Translations under genes and position numbers: made by a program | The notes under the pieces: model-generated | The model's input: only the letters and a program-made list of their open reading frames with translations | What the model was told of the DNA's origin: nothing | The model's database searches: none | Shown here: positions 53,696 to 64,000 of the stretch, piece after piece | Layout: each line of letters begins with the position of its first letter | Numbering within the stretch: the stretch's first letter is position 1 | Assembly: GCF_000835495.1 (NCBI RefSeq) | Contig: NW_015622546.1 | Coordinates: 3,776,955 to 3,840,954, forward strand | Reading direction: 5' to 3' | Source: Cladophialophora immunda | Taxonomy: Eukaryota > Ascomycota > Eurotiomycetes > Chaetothyriales > Herpotrichiellaceae | Length of the DNA: 64,000 bases

Positions 53696-56688
53696 TCACT
53701 TCATCAACAACTCCATCTGCTCTCTTCTCTTCGCCCGCATGGACATCGACAGACTCTGCTGCGCCATCGGGATGTCCTTGGCCTCACCGATACCTAGGGG
53801 ATCTAGATCGTCTACCAGCGGCTCTGCCGGATCTCTGGTCTCGCCGGTAGAACTGTCCTTTTCGGCCTCTCTTTTCCCGTCCGTGTCTTGGTCTTGCTTT
53901 GGGGGTTCTTCTATCTGTCTCTCTCTATCTTGACCCGACTCCTGCGGTTTGATGGTGGGGGACATGCTCGGACTGGCCGGCAGTGGGGCTGCTTGTGCTT
54001 GCTGCCCGTGAGGGAAATGGTGGATCATGACCGTGCTTTGGTCTGAAGTAGAAAGAATATTCGGAGCTGCCGAGTCGTCCTTAACGGCTCGGAGGCGGTC
54101 GCTCGTTTTCACGTCGTCGTCACGGTCTTTCTTCATCATGAGCTCATCCTGCGGGCCCTTGGAACTCCTCAACTCGGGTTTCGGCGATGAAGCCATGGGG
54201 ATAGGTGTTCTTGATCTCGAAAACGATTCTCTCGGCATTGGCGATGCCGCCCGAGATCCCGATCGCGATAGGTCAAGCGTAGACCCAGAGGGCGCAGGCA
54301 TCCTCGCCCTATCCGTCGTCGGTTCTTGCAGCTTGGGATGCAACTTTGCAGAAAGAGAACTAGTCAACCCGACACTCGCCTCGCTCGTCTCCAGCCCTAC
54401 AAGCACAGGGGTCCTAGCCCTGGACACAGGCGCCGACACAGAGGATGAGTAGTCAGCTTGTGACCCACCAGCGTCCGAGAGAGATGTCCACAGCTCAGTC
54501 CCACCCCCTTCACTTGCACCATTAGTTTGTGGCTTGACAAGAGGTTGGGGCTTGGCGTTCATTTCATCGTCCGTGCGGCCAAACAGTTCGTTCCACCATC
54601 GCACCTCGTCGGGCTTGGGGAAGATCAGGCGTTCTTTGCCACGAATGTTGTCGTCGATGACGGGATCGTATTTTGGGTTGAGAAACTCTTGCTTGCGGGC
54701 GAGAAAATAATCCCATACACTTCGTGTGCGCTCACTGAGTCGAGCTTCTTTGCGTTCCTTTTCGTTGTCGCCCAGGAATGTTCCGTACTGGCAGGAATAC
54801 AAATGGAAGAGGAGACGTCGAAGGAATCGTTCCGTGAACTCGAATCGGGTGGGATATTGGTACAGCAACTGATATGTTGCATCCAGAAATTGGTGGAAGA
54901 CTGGGGACGTCTCCTTGACCTTGGTGACCGGCTTCTCTTTCTCCTTCTTCCCAGCCCCAGATACGATCCGTCTTCCTGGTTGAGACTCCGAATCATAGTT
55001 ACCAGGCATGTCCGCGTCCGAGTCCACATTGATCGACTCTCTTGATTCGTTGTTCTTGGCGTTGGAAAAGAACCCCTTCGCAGTGAGGAATGCATTTTCG
55101 AAAGTTGCCATGGGGCCGCTCTTCTCTTCCTTGCCGTCCACATCCTCAACCCCTCTGCTGATTCGCTCATTCTCGATCTGAAACCACTTTTCCGAATTCA
55201 GGAATCCCGAACGATGTTTGAACATGTGGCCGAAGCTCAGCCAATCTTTTTCGACCAGAACCATGAAGCCCTCCATCGTGCGGTAGTACGGGTCAAGACA
55301 TATCTGGCTGAGAGACGACAACTGACTAGTTCTGTCCCAACCATCACTGCAATGGATCAAGACATGGCTGTGTTGCAACCCCACCTGTCGAGCAATCAAT
55401 CCCGAGCCATCCAGAATAAGGCCAATATGTTTCAGCCAATTGCTCTTCTGCAGCAACTCCTGGTTCGGACCCAATGGAGTCAGGTCAGAATCCTTGAACG
55501 CATCGATGACTTTCTGAAGACTATCTCGCATGACATGAACATTGTCGATTCCCAAATATGCCTTGGTAGCAAATTTGTAGTTGCTCATATCCTCGGAGCC
55601 CATGCCTTGCGTCTGCATGACCAGGGCATTGATGGTGGGACGAGCATCCACAATCATGTTTCGCTGTTGTGCTCCGTAAACCATGGGCCTTCTGTCTTCT
55701 GAGCCATCTGGCGCATCGTCGTCTCCGCGAAACCTGGAAATGATGGCATCTTCAACGGCCTCGGCGTCTGCTTGCGAGATATCACTATCCAGAACCACGG
55801 CGCAGTTGGTATCTTTACTAGATCCAGAATCCTCCCTTTCCGGCGGCGGAGAGTTATAGGCAGATAGTGGTCGTTCAGCCCTGGTAGTGTTGAAGATAGC
55901 TGCAACGAGCTTTTCATCCTGAATACTCCTATTTCCTCTGACCCCAACAAGTGGCTGAGATGAACGAGTAATAGTGCAATCGTTGACCGGATGAAGATAA
56001 GTGAGAACCGGTATTCTGGCTCTCGATCGATATCGCCCTGCATAGTTCAGAGTGTTATCTGAGATGTTCGCCGGGACGGCGAGGACGGAAGGGTATGTCG
56101 GAGAGAAGCTATAGTCCTTGTTGATGGTGGAGATCCTCCAGTTGGTCTTACGGCTCTCATCACCGAGACCCATTCTCCTCCACTCCCGCATGGGGTCATA
56201 CAGAGACCAGCCTTTGCCGCCCACATCTTTTTCGGGTCCAGTAGGATGATATGAAAACGCATATAGTTTTTCGATCCCGCTCAGCTTGCATGTCCACGCT
56301 TTGACACTGTCGTAGACATCCCTAGCTTTCCGATCATCATTGAAGTAGAAGCAATAAAACGTGAAGTCGCGGCAGCGCAGGCGGATGGACGAGGGTTGTC
56401 TGGAGGCGGTAGGACTCGGTCGGAAAGTACAGAAGTGAATGATGGGGTATGTTATCCAATTTTCTCGGGGTCGACTAGGCTTGCCGTCAGCGCTGGGAGG
56501 AGCGGCGTGGACAAAGATGAGGTGGTGAGGTGTCAGATGCAACGTTCCGTTGACCTGGGTTCCTCGCCGCGAGAGGGTCACGTCGTCAACCTATGCGGGA
56601 GACCGTGTCAGCTTCATGGACCGAGATTGTCGCGCATCAGGGAAAAGGATCATCTAACCTTCGCGATGCGAGTGCGCTCCATGGCCAT
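53696..56688 (-). CDS. Myotubularin-family phosphoinositide 3-phosphatase
   Basis: Two exons, 56659-56688 (30 bp, MAMERTRIAK) and 53696-56590, separated by a 68-bp intron, give 974 residues. The N-terminal PH-GRAM domain reads VNGTLHLTPHHLIFV and FRPSPTASRQPSSIRLRCRDF. The phosphatase domain includes NWRISTINKDYSFSPTYP, ARIPVLTYLHP, SSQPLVGVRGNRSIQDEKL, and the active site HCSDGWDRT with Cys at about 424 and Arg six residues on. This matches active myotubularins such as yeast Ymr1, which dephosphorylate PtdIns3P and PtdIns(3,5)P2 in endosomal and autophagic traffic. A disordered insert (about 505-570) precedes VFHQFLDATYQLLYQYPTRF. The tail from about 690 is low complexity. The tiny first exon is supported by its in-phase splice and family sequence. 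Confidence 0.94.
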
Positions 56689-57547
56689 TTTGGCGTTGTG
56701 CTAGGCCAGGCGGCTGCCTCGCCAAACCATCGGCGGGGCTGCTGGAAAACGACGGCTCAGCGACGAGGGGGCAGTAGTCTATTTAACTTAATCTGTAGAA
56801 CTGAAAGGCATATGAGGAAAAGAGACCATCTAATACAAGTATCTGGACGGAAGACGACGGTGAGGATGGAGGGTGTACAGCAGGTCCGAACAAACAAATC
56901 CGCAATCGACGTCAGACGGTAAAACGGCCGCCAAACGGCTCCGCATTTCACTTAGCGCAGCCTTGTCAACGACACCAGCGCCAGCGACGCCAGCTCATCC
57001 GATGCCGTGCTGTAGAGACGCACGGATCAAGACAATGAAATGCTGCCACGTCTACCGGACCCTATAAGCAGCGCTATGATTCATGGATGAAATTTTATTC
57101 AACGGTCGAGACAGACAATGGCTGTTCGCTCAGTTGTGTAAGGTATGTCTTCAACCTCCATTTGCAATCGCAACATATCCCTCGACGACCGCCTTACGGA
57201 TCCAGACCGTGAGCTTCCTCTGTAGCTCCTTCTCGGCGGCGTGGGATCCGAGGACTCTCCCACCCCTTGACGCATTAAACCACCATACAATCCATTCCTG
57301 TCGTGACTAGTTGTACAATTGTTCGAAACTGACAGTTCCCAACATCCTTTTCGTAGGGCTTGGAGACCCCTTTTCATGCATGCTGACCATTATCTTCATG
57401 GTTCTGCTGTCCCTGGGGATTGCCCTTGCCAGAAAAAACGCCACGCTATGTTCAAAATGCTTCCACAATGTCCATTCTATTTCAGACATCAATCCAAAAT
57501 GAAGTAGGCCGTGCCTTGCCCGCCTGTCCTGCATGCGTAGCTTCTGT
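56689..57547. other. Intergenic region between two minus-strand genes
   Basis: About 860 bp holding the myotubularin promoter and the 3' flank of the dual-specificity phosphatase gene. No gene or strong motif was seen. Confidence 0.5.
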
Positions 57548-60064
57548 TCATAGGAAGTCGTCGATATTCCGAAATATCTCGGGTGCTTCACCTTGCTGGT
57601 GGGGACTCCTAGGGTCAAACGGTGTCGGTATCTGACCCGCTAGCGCGTATGATGTAGGTTGCTGTAATTGTCGCGGGAGTAAGACTCCTCTTTTAACATT
57701 CTTGCCATTGCCATTAGCCATGGTAAGGTCTGCTGCAGTCGTGATGCCGAATGGGGATACCATGAATTCTGTGGCCCTCGGTGACAAGATCGAGGGAATA
57801 TCGGGTTCCTCAGCGGCGAGATCCATCCTGGGCGAGCTCGTCACGAGCCCTAACCTGGGCGTCTTGGAGGGATTGGGTGACTGCTCGGGAGGTGGAGAGT
57901 CAAATCGCTCGCGGAATGGCAGTGGCCTAGGCGACACGCTTTGTGGAGGGCTTTGAGGACGTGGAGAATTACGTGCCTCAGCAACCGGTTCCGGGACGAA
58001 TCGCTTCGTGGTCTCGGGCGGTTGCCTCGCAATACTTCCCAATATCTGGCTCAACTTGACTGGTGTGGCGATTATATTCGCTTGCTCATCCCGGGGAAAC
58101 AGGGGCACCGGAGGAAGCGCCTTGTCAAGCCTCAGCGGCGGCAGAGCTTTCTCTTGAGACCCAGAGCCAAAAGCACCCATCTGAACTGGCGCGCTCTCAC
58201 CGAGCCAAGAAGATTGCTTTGCCACTGGTGTGTCCATGATAGGAGGATCCGACGAGGGTATCTTCCACCAGCTCGGCTTGGGATTGTTGCAATGGTCGCC
58301 ATAGACTCCCTTGACAACCTTTGACCGGAAGTCCGTCAATTGATAGATCAGGCTCATGTTGGGCCCCACCCATTCACTCCGTTGCTTCACCGCCATATAC
58401 ATCGAGTGGAAATCCGGCTGATAGCCTTTATACAGGCCGTACGCGATTACCAATGAGGCCGAGCGGCTGACTCCTAGCTGGCAGTGTATTAAAACCTTTT
58501 TGCCTGCCTGTATTCTTTCATCAATTAGTCGACATAGGGAGTACAGATCCTCCAATATTTCCGAATTATGGTCCCATGGCACATGCAAGTATTCAGGCTG
58601 CGACCTTTGAGCGTGGAAGTTCGGCCGAGGGGTAGTCGGCGTTGGGATTTCGTTGGGTTGAGGCCACTCCCACGCCGATTTGAACGACATCTCCGAAATG
58701 GCTGTCTGGGGTTCAATCTCGTTCTTCGGTGGAACCATTTCGAAAGGGCATTTAATTTCCTTGGCAACATTGATGACCATGTCGAATTGGCTCGCCTCTT
58801 GCGCCGTCGGCTCCAGGTATAGGTAGACCCCGCTGTCGTATATCAGGACAGGTCCTTTCGGGTATCCCCTTTCTTGAGTTTCTTGTGATCTCTGCGGGTG
58901 GAATTCGTCCTCTTCTTTCACCTTTGGGAGTTGAGGATTGGTCGACTGAACAGAGTTGCTCAACTCTGAGCCAGACCCAGACAGAACTGTGCCAGAGGCG
59001 GGTAAATGCAGGAACAGCCCTCCTGGGGGAGGTTTCGTGGGAGAGGCCAGGGAGGCGAGGGCTGGTGAAGAAGCCATGTGATGTAGCGACGGTCTGGAGC
59101 TAGGTGTTGGAGGCACGTCCAATGCGCGATTGAATGTCACCTGTTGAAACCCAGGGGTTCTGATTGTCAGATTGTTCGGCTTTTTCCGGCCTGTTCGAGG
59201 AGCGTCTTTCGAGGGTGACGCGGGGGCAGAGAACGCGTGGGACTCGAATCCAAGTGCGGTCGAAGGGCGGGGTAGCACCACCGCGCTCATATTTAGTGAT
59301 AGATTCTTGACATTCTTGGGGAGCTCTGGGACCAAGGCAGGCTTCGTTGGAGGGCCGTTCGCATTTTCTCTGGTTGGCGGTGCCGTTTGCTGTCGAGGGT
59401 TCCCCGATTGTTCTACCGAGGGTCTGACCATTATGTTCCGAAAAGGGGATACTGGAGCATTCGAGGTGGCTGATTCGGGAGAAGAAGAGGGCGAAGAGTC
59501 TGTTATCAAGGGAGAATCAAAGGTTGAATTGGTGGTGGTAGGTGATGACTCTGTAGAAGCGGAGGTCATCGAGGTGACGCTGTCGCGGTGGTGTAAGCAG
59601 AGAGCAGAGCGCTGCACAGTCGACTCTGTTGGGGGATTTGCGTCGGTGACGAGGATCTGGGTGTCACTCTCGGGCAATGTCTCCGGAGCGGACGTCAACT
59701 CTTCCATAGCCTTCAAGATGCTCGTATCGGGCTTTCCAACAACTGACATGAAGGACGGGAACGGTGTTGACATGATCGAGCCCACCTCGACCGGGGGCAT
59801 ATTCGAGTATTTGGTCGGGTAAAGTGGCGGTCGTCTCTTGCTGGAGGAGCCGGGGATTTGGGAGGGTTCGAGGGGGCCTACTGGCAAAGCCGTCGAAGCT
59901 GAACCATGGCGAACACAGCGGCGGATTGTATTTGTGAGGTCTTGGTGGTTGTTGGCCAAGTCAAAAGACCTTTTGCGCTGATGATTGTTAGCAAGACAGT
60001 CCGTCGAGTCTCTCAACATGATGACGAGTGGTGACGACGAGGGCGCGTTGAAGGACCATGGCAT
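57548..60064 (-). CDS. Dual-specificity MAP-kinase phosphatase (Msg5-like)
   Basis: A single 838-residue frame from the ATG at 60064. The frame extends two codons further only as GTG. Residues 1-400 are disordered and Ser/Pro/Thr-rich. The catalytic domain spans about 405-570: GVYLYLEPTAQEASQFDMVINVAKEI, then HVPWDHNSE with the general-acid Asp at about 498, then the HCxxGxxRS loop HCQLGVSRSASL with Cys528. This resembles the Msg5/Cpp1 group, which inactivates cell-wall-integrity and pheromone MAP kinases in yeasts; the specific target here is inferred. A further disordered C-terminal tail of about 250 residues includes SPRPLPFRERFDSPPPEQSPNPSKTPRLG. No intron is evident. Confidence 0.9.
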   Translation of the reverse strand: MPWSFNAPSSSPLVIMLRDSTDCLANNHQRKRSFDLANNHQDLTNTIRRCVRHGSASTALPVGPLEPSQIPGSSSKRRPPLYPTKYSNMPPVEVGSIMSTPFPSFMSVVGKPDTSILKAMEELTSAPETLPESDTQILVTDANPPTESTVQRSALCLHHRDSVTSMTSASTESSPTTTNSTFDSPLITDSSPSSSPESATSNAPVSPFRNIMVRPSVEQSGNPRQQTAPPTRENANGPPTKPALVPELPKNVKNLSLNMSAVVLPRPSTALGFESHAFSAPASPSKDAPRTGRKKPNNLTIRTPGFQQVTFNRALDVPPTPSSRPSLHHMASSPALASLASPTKPPPGGLFLHLPASGTVLSGSGSELSNSVQSTNPQLPKVKEEDEFHPQRSQETQERGYPKGPVLIYDSGVYLYLEPTAQEASQFDMVINVAKEIKCPFEMVPPKNEIEPQTAISEMSFKSAWEWPQPNEIPTPTTPRPNFHAQRSQPEYLHVPWDHNSEILEDLYSLCRLIDERIQAGKKVLIHCQLGVSRSASLVIAYGLYKGYQPDFHSMYMAVKQRSEWVGPNMSLIYQLTDFRSKVVKGVYGDHCNNPKPSWWKIPSSDPPIMDTPVAKQSSWLGESAPVQMGAFGSGSQEKALPPLRLDKALPPVPLFPRDEQANIIATPVKLSQILGSIARQPPETTKRFVPEPVAEARNSPRPQSPPQSVSPRPLPFRERFDSPPPEQSPNPSKTPRLGLVTSSPRMDLAAEEPDIPSILSPRATEFMVSPFGITTAADLTMANGNGKNVKRGVLLPRQLQQPTSYALAGQIPTPFDPRSPHQQGEAPEIFRNIDDFL

Positions 60065-62790
60065 CACCACATAAGTCTCACAAGATTAGACGACAAGAGG
60101 GAGCGGCGAGGATTTTGGTACTGACGTACAATAATTGGCAGTGGTCAAAGTCGAGGCCTCAAAACAATCCAGAAGAGTTTAATGGTATCCGGAACGGTCA
60201 ATCGCGGCGCAACAACGGCGAGGCATGCGACACAAAACAAGAGCGAGATGGATTCCTTGTCCCTGCTGCAGCAAATCCCCTAGAGTGTCCCTGGGAGGAG
60301 GGGATGGCGGTGGTTGTGTGCTGGATTTGGTCCTCCGCAGTTTCAGATTTCAGCGCGTATCCAAAGTGTGCGGCGCAGTAAGTCAGGCTTTCCTCCTTTG
60401 TCTCCTCCGTTCTCCGACAATGACGGCTCCACCAGAGTCACAGACTGTAATACGGATTTGGGACTGAGGGCCTTCCCTCGGGAGTGACAAGCAACAGAAT
60501 GCCTCCTCTTGCTAAAGGTGATAGAGTGTATGCGCGGCGGAAACCCGAATAGAGCGATGCGACCAGAAGGTCAATAAAGGTTGAAGTCGCAAAGGAGGGG
60601 GAGGGCAAGCGACGATTTGGTGGCAGCAACTCGGCGGCTTTTCGTTCAAATCAAAGACACCGAGGACTGGCGGCAAAGCGAGAGTGGACTCTGCGACAGG
60701 TTGAGGCTTGAAGTCGAGGACCGGTGGACAAAGGGTAGGGTACTTGGTATTCGAGGAGAGGTGGGCAAAGCCTCCAGTTTCGAGCGCCGAGTGGACCAGC
60801 GCCTTTGACCGACTGGCAAATGAGCAAGGAGGAAGAGCGCGGGATGGCGCAATATTGAACCCGGCCAAGTAGACGAGCCCACGAGGAAGCAAGCTGGAGT
60901 GGAGATGGGCAGAGTACGGAGTAGCTAGTTTTGCGATCGATGGTCTGGACAGAGGGAGTCGAGTACTCGAAGGTTGTTGGGGGGGGGACCAGGGGTGGGA
61001 TGTTTTTTCTTTCAAGTTTGGATAGCGAGGTGAATTGCACGGAGCAGACAGCAAGTACCACCAGAGGAAGAAATCGAGTCTGCCAGTCAGCGCCCGTAAC
61101 TTGTGGTGGTGTCTCCTTTAGGCGCTTGGACAAGATTCACCTTCTGGCACGAAAAGCGAATCACAATGACCTGCGCTGGTCAGGGCAGTGTCGGGAGAGG
61201 ATGAAGGGGGCCAAAGGATCAGACGGCGATTGGTTTGGGGGAGGCACCAGGAGGGATGCAGGAGCCACCAACCTGAAACGCAATGCCAATTGCCCAGGCA
61301 CCCAGGGCACCCAGGGCACCAGACAACACCCCCCCCCCCCCAAAGTGGCCATTAGGCTAGTCGGGAGGCTTAATGAGGCCCCCGTCTTTGCTTCTATTTC
61401 TGGCTTTGACCCGGGAAATTTGCCGCGCGCATCCACCTGGTCAGTGCCCATTATTCCATTATTGCCCCAATGCCCAGCTGCCAGCTCCCCAGCTACGAGG
61501 ACCAGATCCGTCCCTACGAGTTCTGTATGCAGGTACAGAGTTACATCTTCATAATAGGTATGTTGGCTACAAACATAGCTCGCTGGTCTGTATATCCAAT
61601 ACCCCTCTAGAGAAGATGCATGCTGACTCCTCCTGAATTCCAATAGTTGAATGCAATGCGCCCAAAAAAAGAGTCCTGAACAATCTAAAGAAAGCTCCCC
61701 TGGCTGCATGCGCGAGAAATCTCCCACCCCCTCAATTAGAACAACAAAGGGAACAAACAAAGGGCAAAAAAATAAAACACAACCTGCGCGACACGCTTCC
61801 TCCCCCACTCAGTCGCGCATGAGACCTGCAAGATTGCACCGCGTTTCAGATTGCTACATGCCACCAGCCTTCTCCCAAGAACGTCCGTGCGCCACTCCTT
61901 CGAGGCTGAAGGCTGAAGGCTGACTGTGTCCCTCCCCCTCCTCCGTCAAAAAGACCCAAGACCCAGACGACGCAAGTCGCAATGATGGCCTGAGTTTAAC
62001 AATAGAAGCCTCCTCGTTACCTTCCTTAGTAGCTGGAGCCTGACTGGCACCCTGAACACCGGCTTACCCAGGTCCCTCCAAATTTACACTTCGAATCGCA
62101 TGGGCCGAGCTTCCCATCGTCAGGTGCTCTCGCTATATTCATTCTTAGAACCACCTCGCGAAGCTACGACTTTAGCCTCTTAAAGCCTCGTGCTCTTTCA
62201 CCAGACCAACACCGAAACGTGGCACCGGCCCTCTCGCATGGGAGTGTGGTTCCGGGCTGAAAATAGGGCATCCCCAAGCGAAATCGTATTCAAGGAGTCT
62301 ACCGGCCACTTAGCTTTATGCATACTACCTTCTTGAATGAGATAGGTATTTCCAGGCTCATTTTCATGCGAGCGCAAAACCTTCTGCAGGTTGTCATTTT
62401 GAGTGATCAAATATCGTGTCTATCATGCTAATCCTCGAATGGATTTGATCCCGAAATGATTCATCCGAGTCCAAGCTCCAATTGCTTGTTGTGTGTTATG
62501 TTTCCTTTCTTTTGGGAATCCAAAACGCCATCGACTTTTTGAGTCACGAATATCCTTTCCTCTCGTTGAGGGGGTTTCGGACGCCTTGGAATTGCCAGCA
62601 GACGGACCGCCGTGTCTCTCCATGTGCAAGAATACCGGTCTGAAATCGAATCGCCTGTGTCGGTCGGATCGAGGTGAGGGCGGACGTCTTGCGAGAGGAG
62701 AGACCCAAAGAGACCCAGAGATATCGACATCCGTGACGCCAAGTACCAACGCCTAGTTCCCTAACTCCAAACCCAGCCTGTCCTCATTGT
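60065..62790. other. Intergenic region of about 2.7 kb
   Basis: No gene is supported. It includes the phosphatase promoter, a CCAGGCACCCAGGGCACCC tract near 61295-61320, a C-run at 61330-61340, and AT-richer sequence near 61640-61790. The right end holds the 3' flank of the edge gene. Confidence 0.5.
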
Positions 62791-64000
62791 TCAAGACTTT
62801 TGTGCATCCGCCTTGTTCTTCAGGTACAACCCCCCAATCCCCGATTTAGCTTTGTTGACCTTCTGCCGAGCGTTCACGGCTGCCGAATAGTGGGAGAAAG
62901 AGAAGGAGGACCAGTCTCGGTAGTCTCGAGTCGGTCTGGACACCTCGACCACGCCTCTGGTGAGTTTCTTTTGAGGTTTGTCATACGTGAAGATATCTTC
63001 AAAGTCAAAGTCCTTGGACGACAGGTCGAGAGCATCGAAATTGGTCGAGGCCTTGTCCAACAGTTCTCGCTCCGCTTCCGACAGAGAAATGTCGAAGCTG
63101 GCAGTCCGGGCGTAAGGGACCAGCTGAACCTTGGGAGACAGGCGAGGTGAGATGGGAGTGATGGGTTGTGTAGATGCAGAGGACGACGTCGACGTCTTTC
63201 TTCCCATTGACGATCGGCCAGAATCTGAATCGACTGAACCTGGGCTATGTAGTGGCGGCGACCCAGACGAGTGTTTTGCGAAGCCTTCCATCCCCCCAAC
63301 GACCAATTGAGACGTGCCGGAGAAGTCGGCTCGAGAGAGATATTCAGAATATCACGTATCAAACTTGAGGGCCTTCAGACTCTTGCTATCAAGGTCGTCA
63401 AGTTGGTGTGAGGTCGAGGCAGAACGAGGTATTTCGTTCGGTCCAGGTGGCAGGCTGGCTCCAATCCTAGACGGTCGGGATGAGCTGTACACAGGACAAT
63501 GGACAGGGCCGAGCACGCAAAAAGGCTCCGGGCTTTGATGTCACTGGTGTTTCGTGTTGCCTGACGCTTCTCCACAAGTACAGGATACTCCAAACAGAAG
63601 GGCTGTGCGTTCACAGTCTTACGTGTGACGCCAGGAGGTGCTTTGCCGAAAGGAAGGAATCGGATAGCCAAAACCACTTTTTTCTTCAAACTTGAACTTG
63701 ACGGAGATGTCTATGCAGTCGTCCAAAATGGAGGAAATGCCTCGTCCCCTTATATTGTCACGCCCCAGAGGGGGATGAGCAGACAAGGCCGAAGAATGAG
63801 GACAAAGGAAGCCTGGCTTTAGACACATGCCATCTCGATTGGTGATGGCGACATCCAAGGAACGAATTAGACTCCAGGTACACTCACCTTACTCTTTTAT
63901 TGCGGGCTTTTAAGGTGCTCAGTTTGTCCTCCATTTCGCCTTGATGGAGTCCACTTGACAATTGCTCAAGAGTCATCGTCGATGGCGTCTTGTCCGCCGT
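62791..64000 (-). CDS. Unrecognised gene, 3' part, running off the window
   Basis: Provisional exons are 63888-64000 (open at the right edge), 63623-63748 and 62791-63484, joined by GT...AG introns of 139 and 138 bp in consistent phase. The first reads TPSTMTLEQLSSGLHQGEM, the second ISVKFKFEEKSGFGYPIPSF, and the third starts SSRPSRIGASLPPGPNE. The last part is Ser/Pro-rich, then LSEAERELLDKASTNFDALDL, and ends YLKNKADAQKS. No family was recognised. In the third exon a TGA at 63352-63354 interrupts an otherwise coding-like frame (FDT, stop, YSEYLSRADFSG). This may be an unrecognised intron ending at CTCTCGAG, a sequence or assembly error, a nonsense mutation, or readthrough. The model is uncertain. 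Confidence 0.5.

Overview
This window is nuclear DNA of a filamentous ascomycete (Pezizomycotina, most likely a Sordariomycete). Genes are split by short GT...AG introns of about 50-90 bp, often with CTNAC-type branch points. The gene set includes PacC, Rac1 with a CTIL tail, a TeaR-like cell-end protein and a chalcone-isomerase-like AIM18 protein. About eighteen protein genes are supported; no tRNA or rRNA was found. One 100-base assembly gap lies at 8399-8498.

Layout. 0-5 kb: a lactate/malate dehydrogenase family gene (+) converges on an intronless bacterial-type phosphoenolpyruvate synthase (-); together they touch the pyruvate node. 6-8 kb: the ambient-pH regulator PacC (-), with four PacC consensus hexamers packed just upstream of its start. 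8-12 kb: intergenic DNA with simple repeats and a 22-bp palindrome. 12-22 kb: a Zn2Cys6 regulator, a sugar-porter-type MFS transporter and a second regulator-like protein with no zinc cluster, all on the minus strand. 24-32 kb: Rac1 GTPase (+), a Nop6-like RRM protein (-), an Ark1/Prk1-type kinase (+) and a Mediator Med10 reading frame (+) with an unusually long N-terminal extension. 32-41 kb: AIM18-like mitochondrial protein (+), glutaredoxin (-), TeaR-like prenylated protein (-) and a J-domain protein (-).

40.7-48.3 kb is a gene-poor stretch with a heptanucleotide array and a diverged minisatellite of roughly 100-bp units. 48-60 kb: a GH5 glycosidase, an arylsulfotransferase-family secreted protein, a myotubularin lipid phosphatase and an Msg5-type dual-specificity phosphatase, all minus. 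At the right edge is the 3' part of an unrecognised minus-strand gene whose frame contains a TGA.

The points most worth following up are the altered active site of the dehydrogenase and its pairing with PEP synthase, the PacC-site cluster in the pacC upstream region, the extended Med10 frame, the minisatellite, and the in-frame TGA. Several introns are multiples of three without stops and can be mistaken for coding sequence; the splice models given here come from reading the sequence and from family alignment recalled from memory, not from transcript data.
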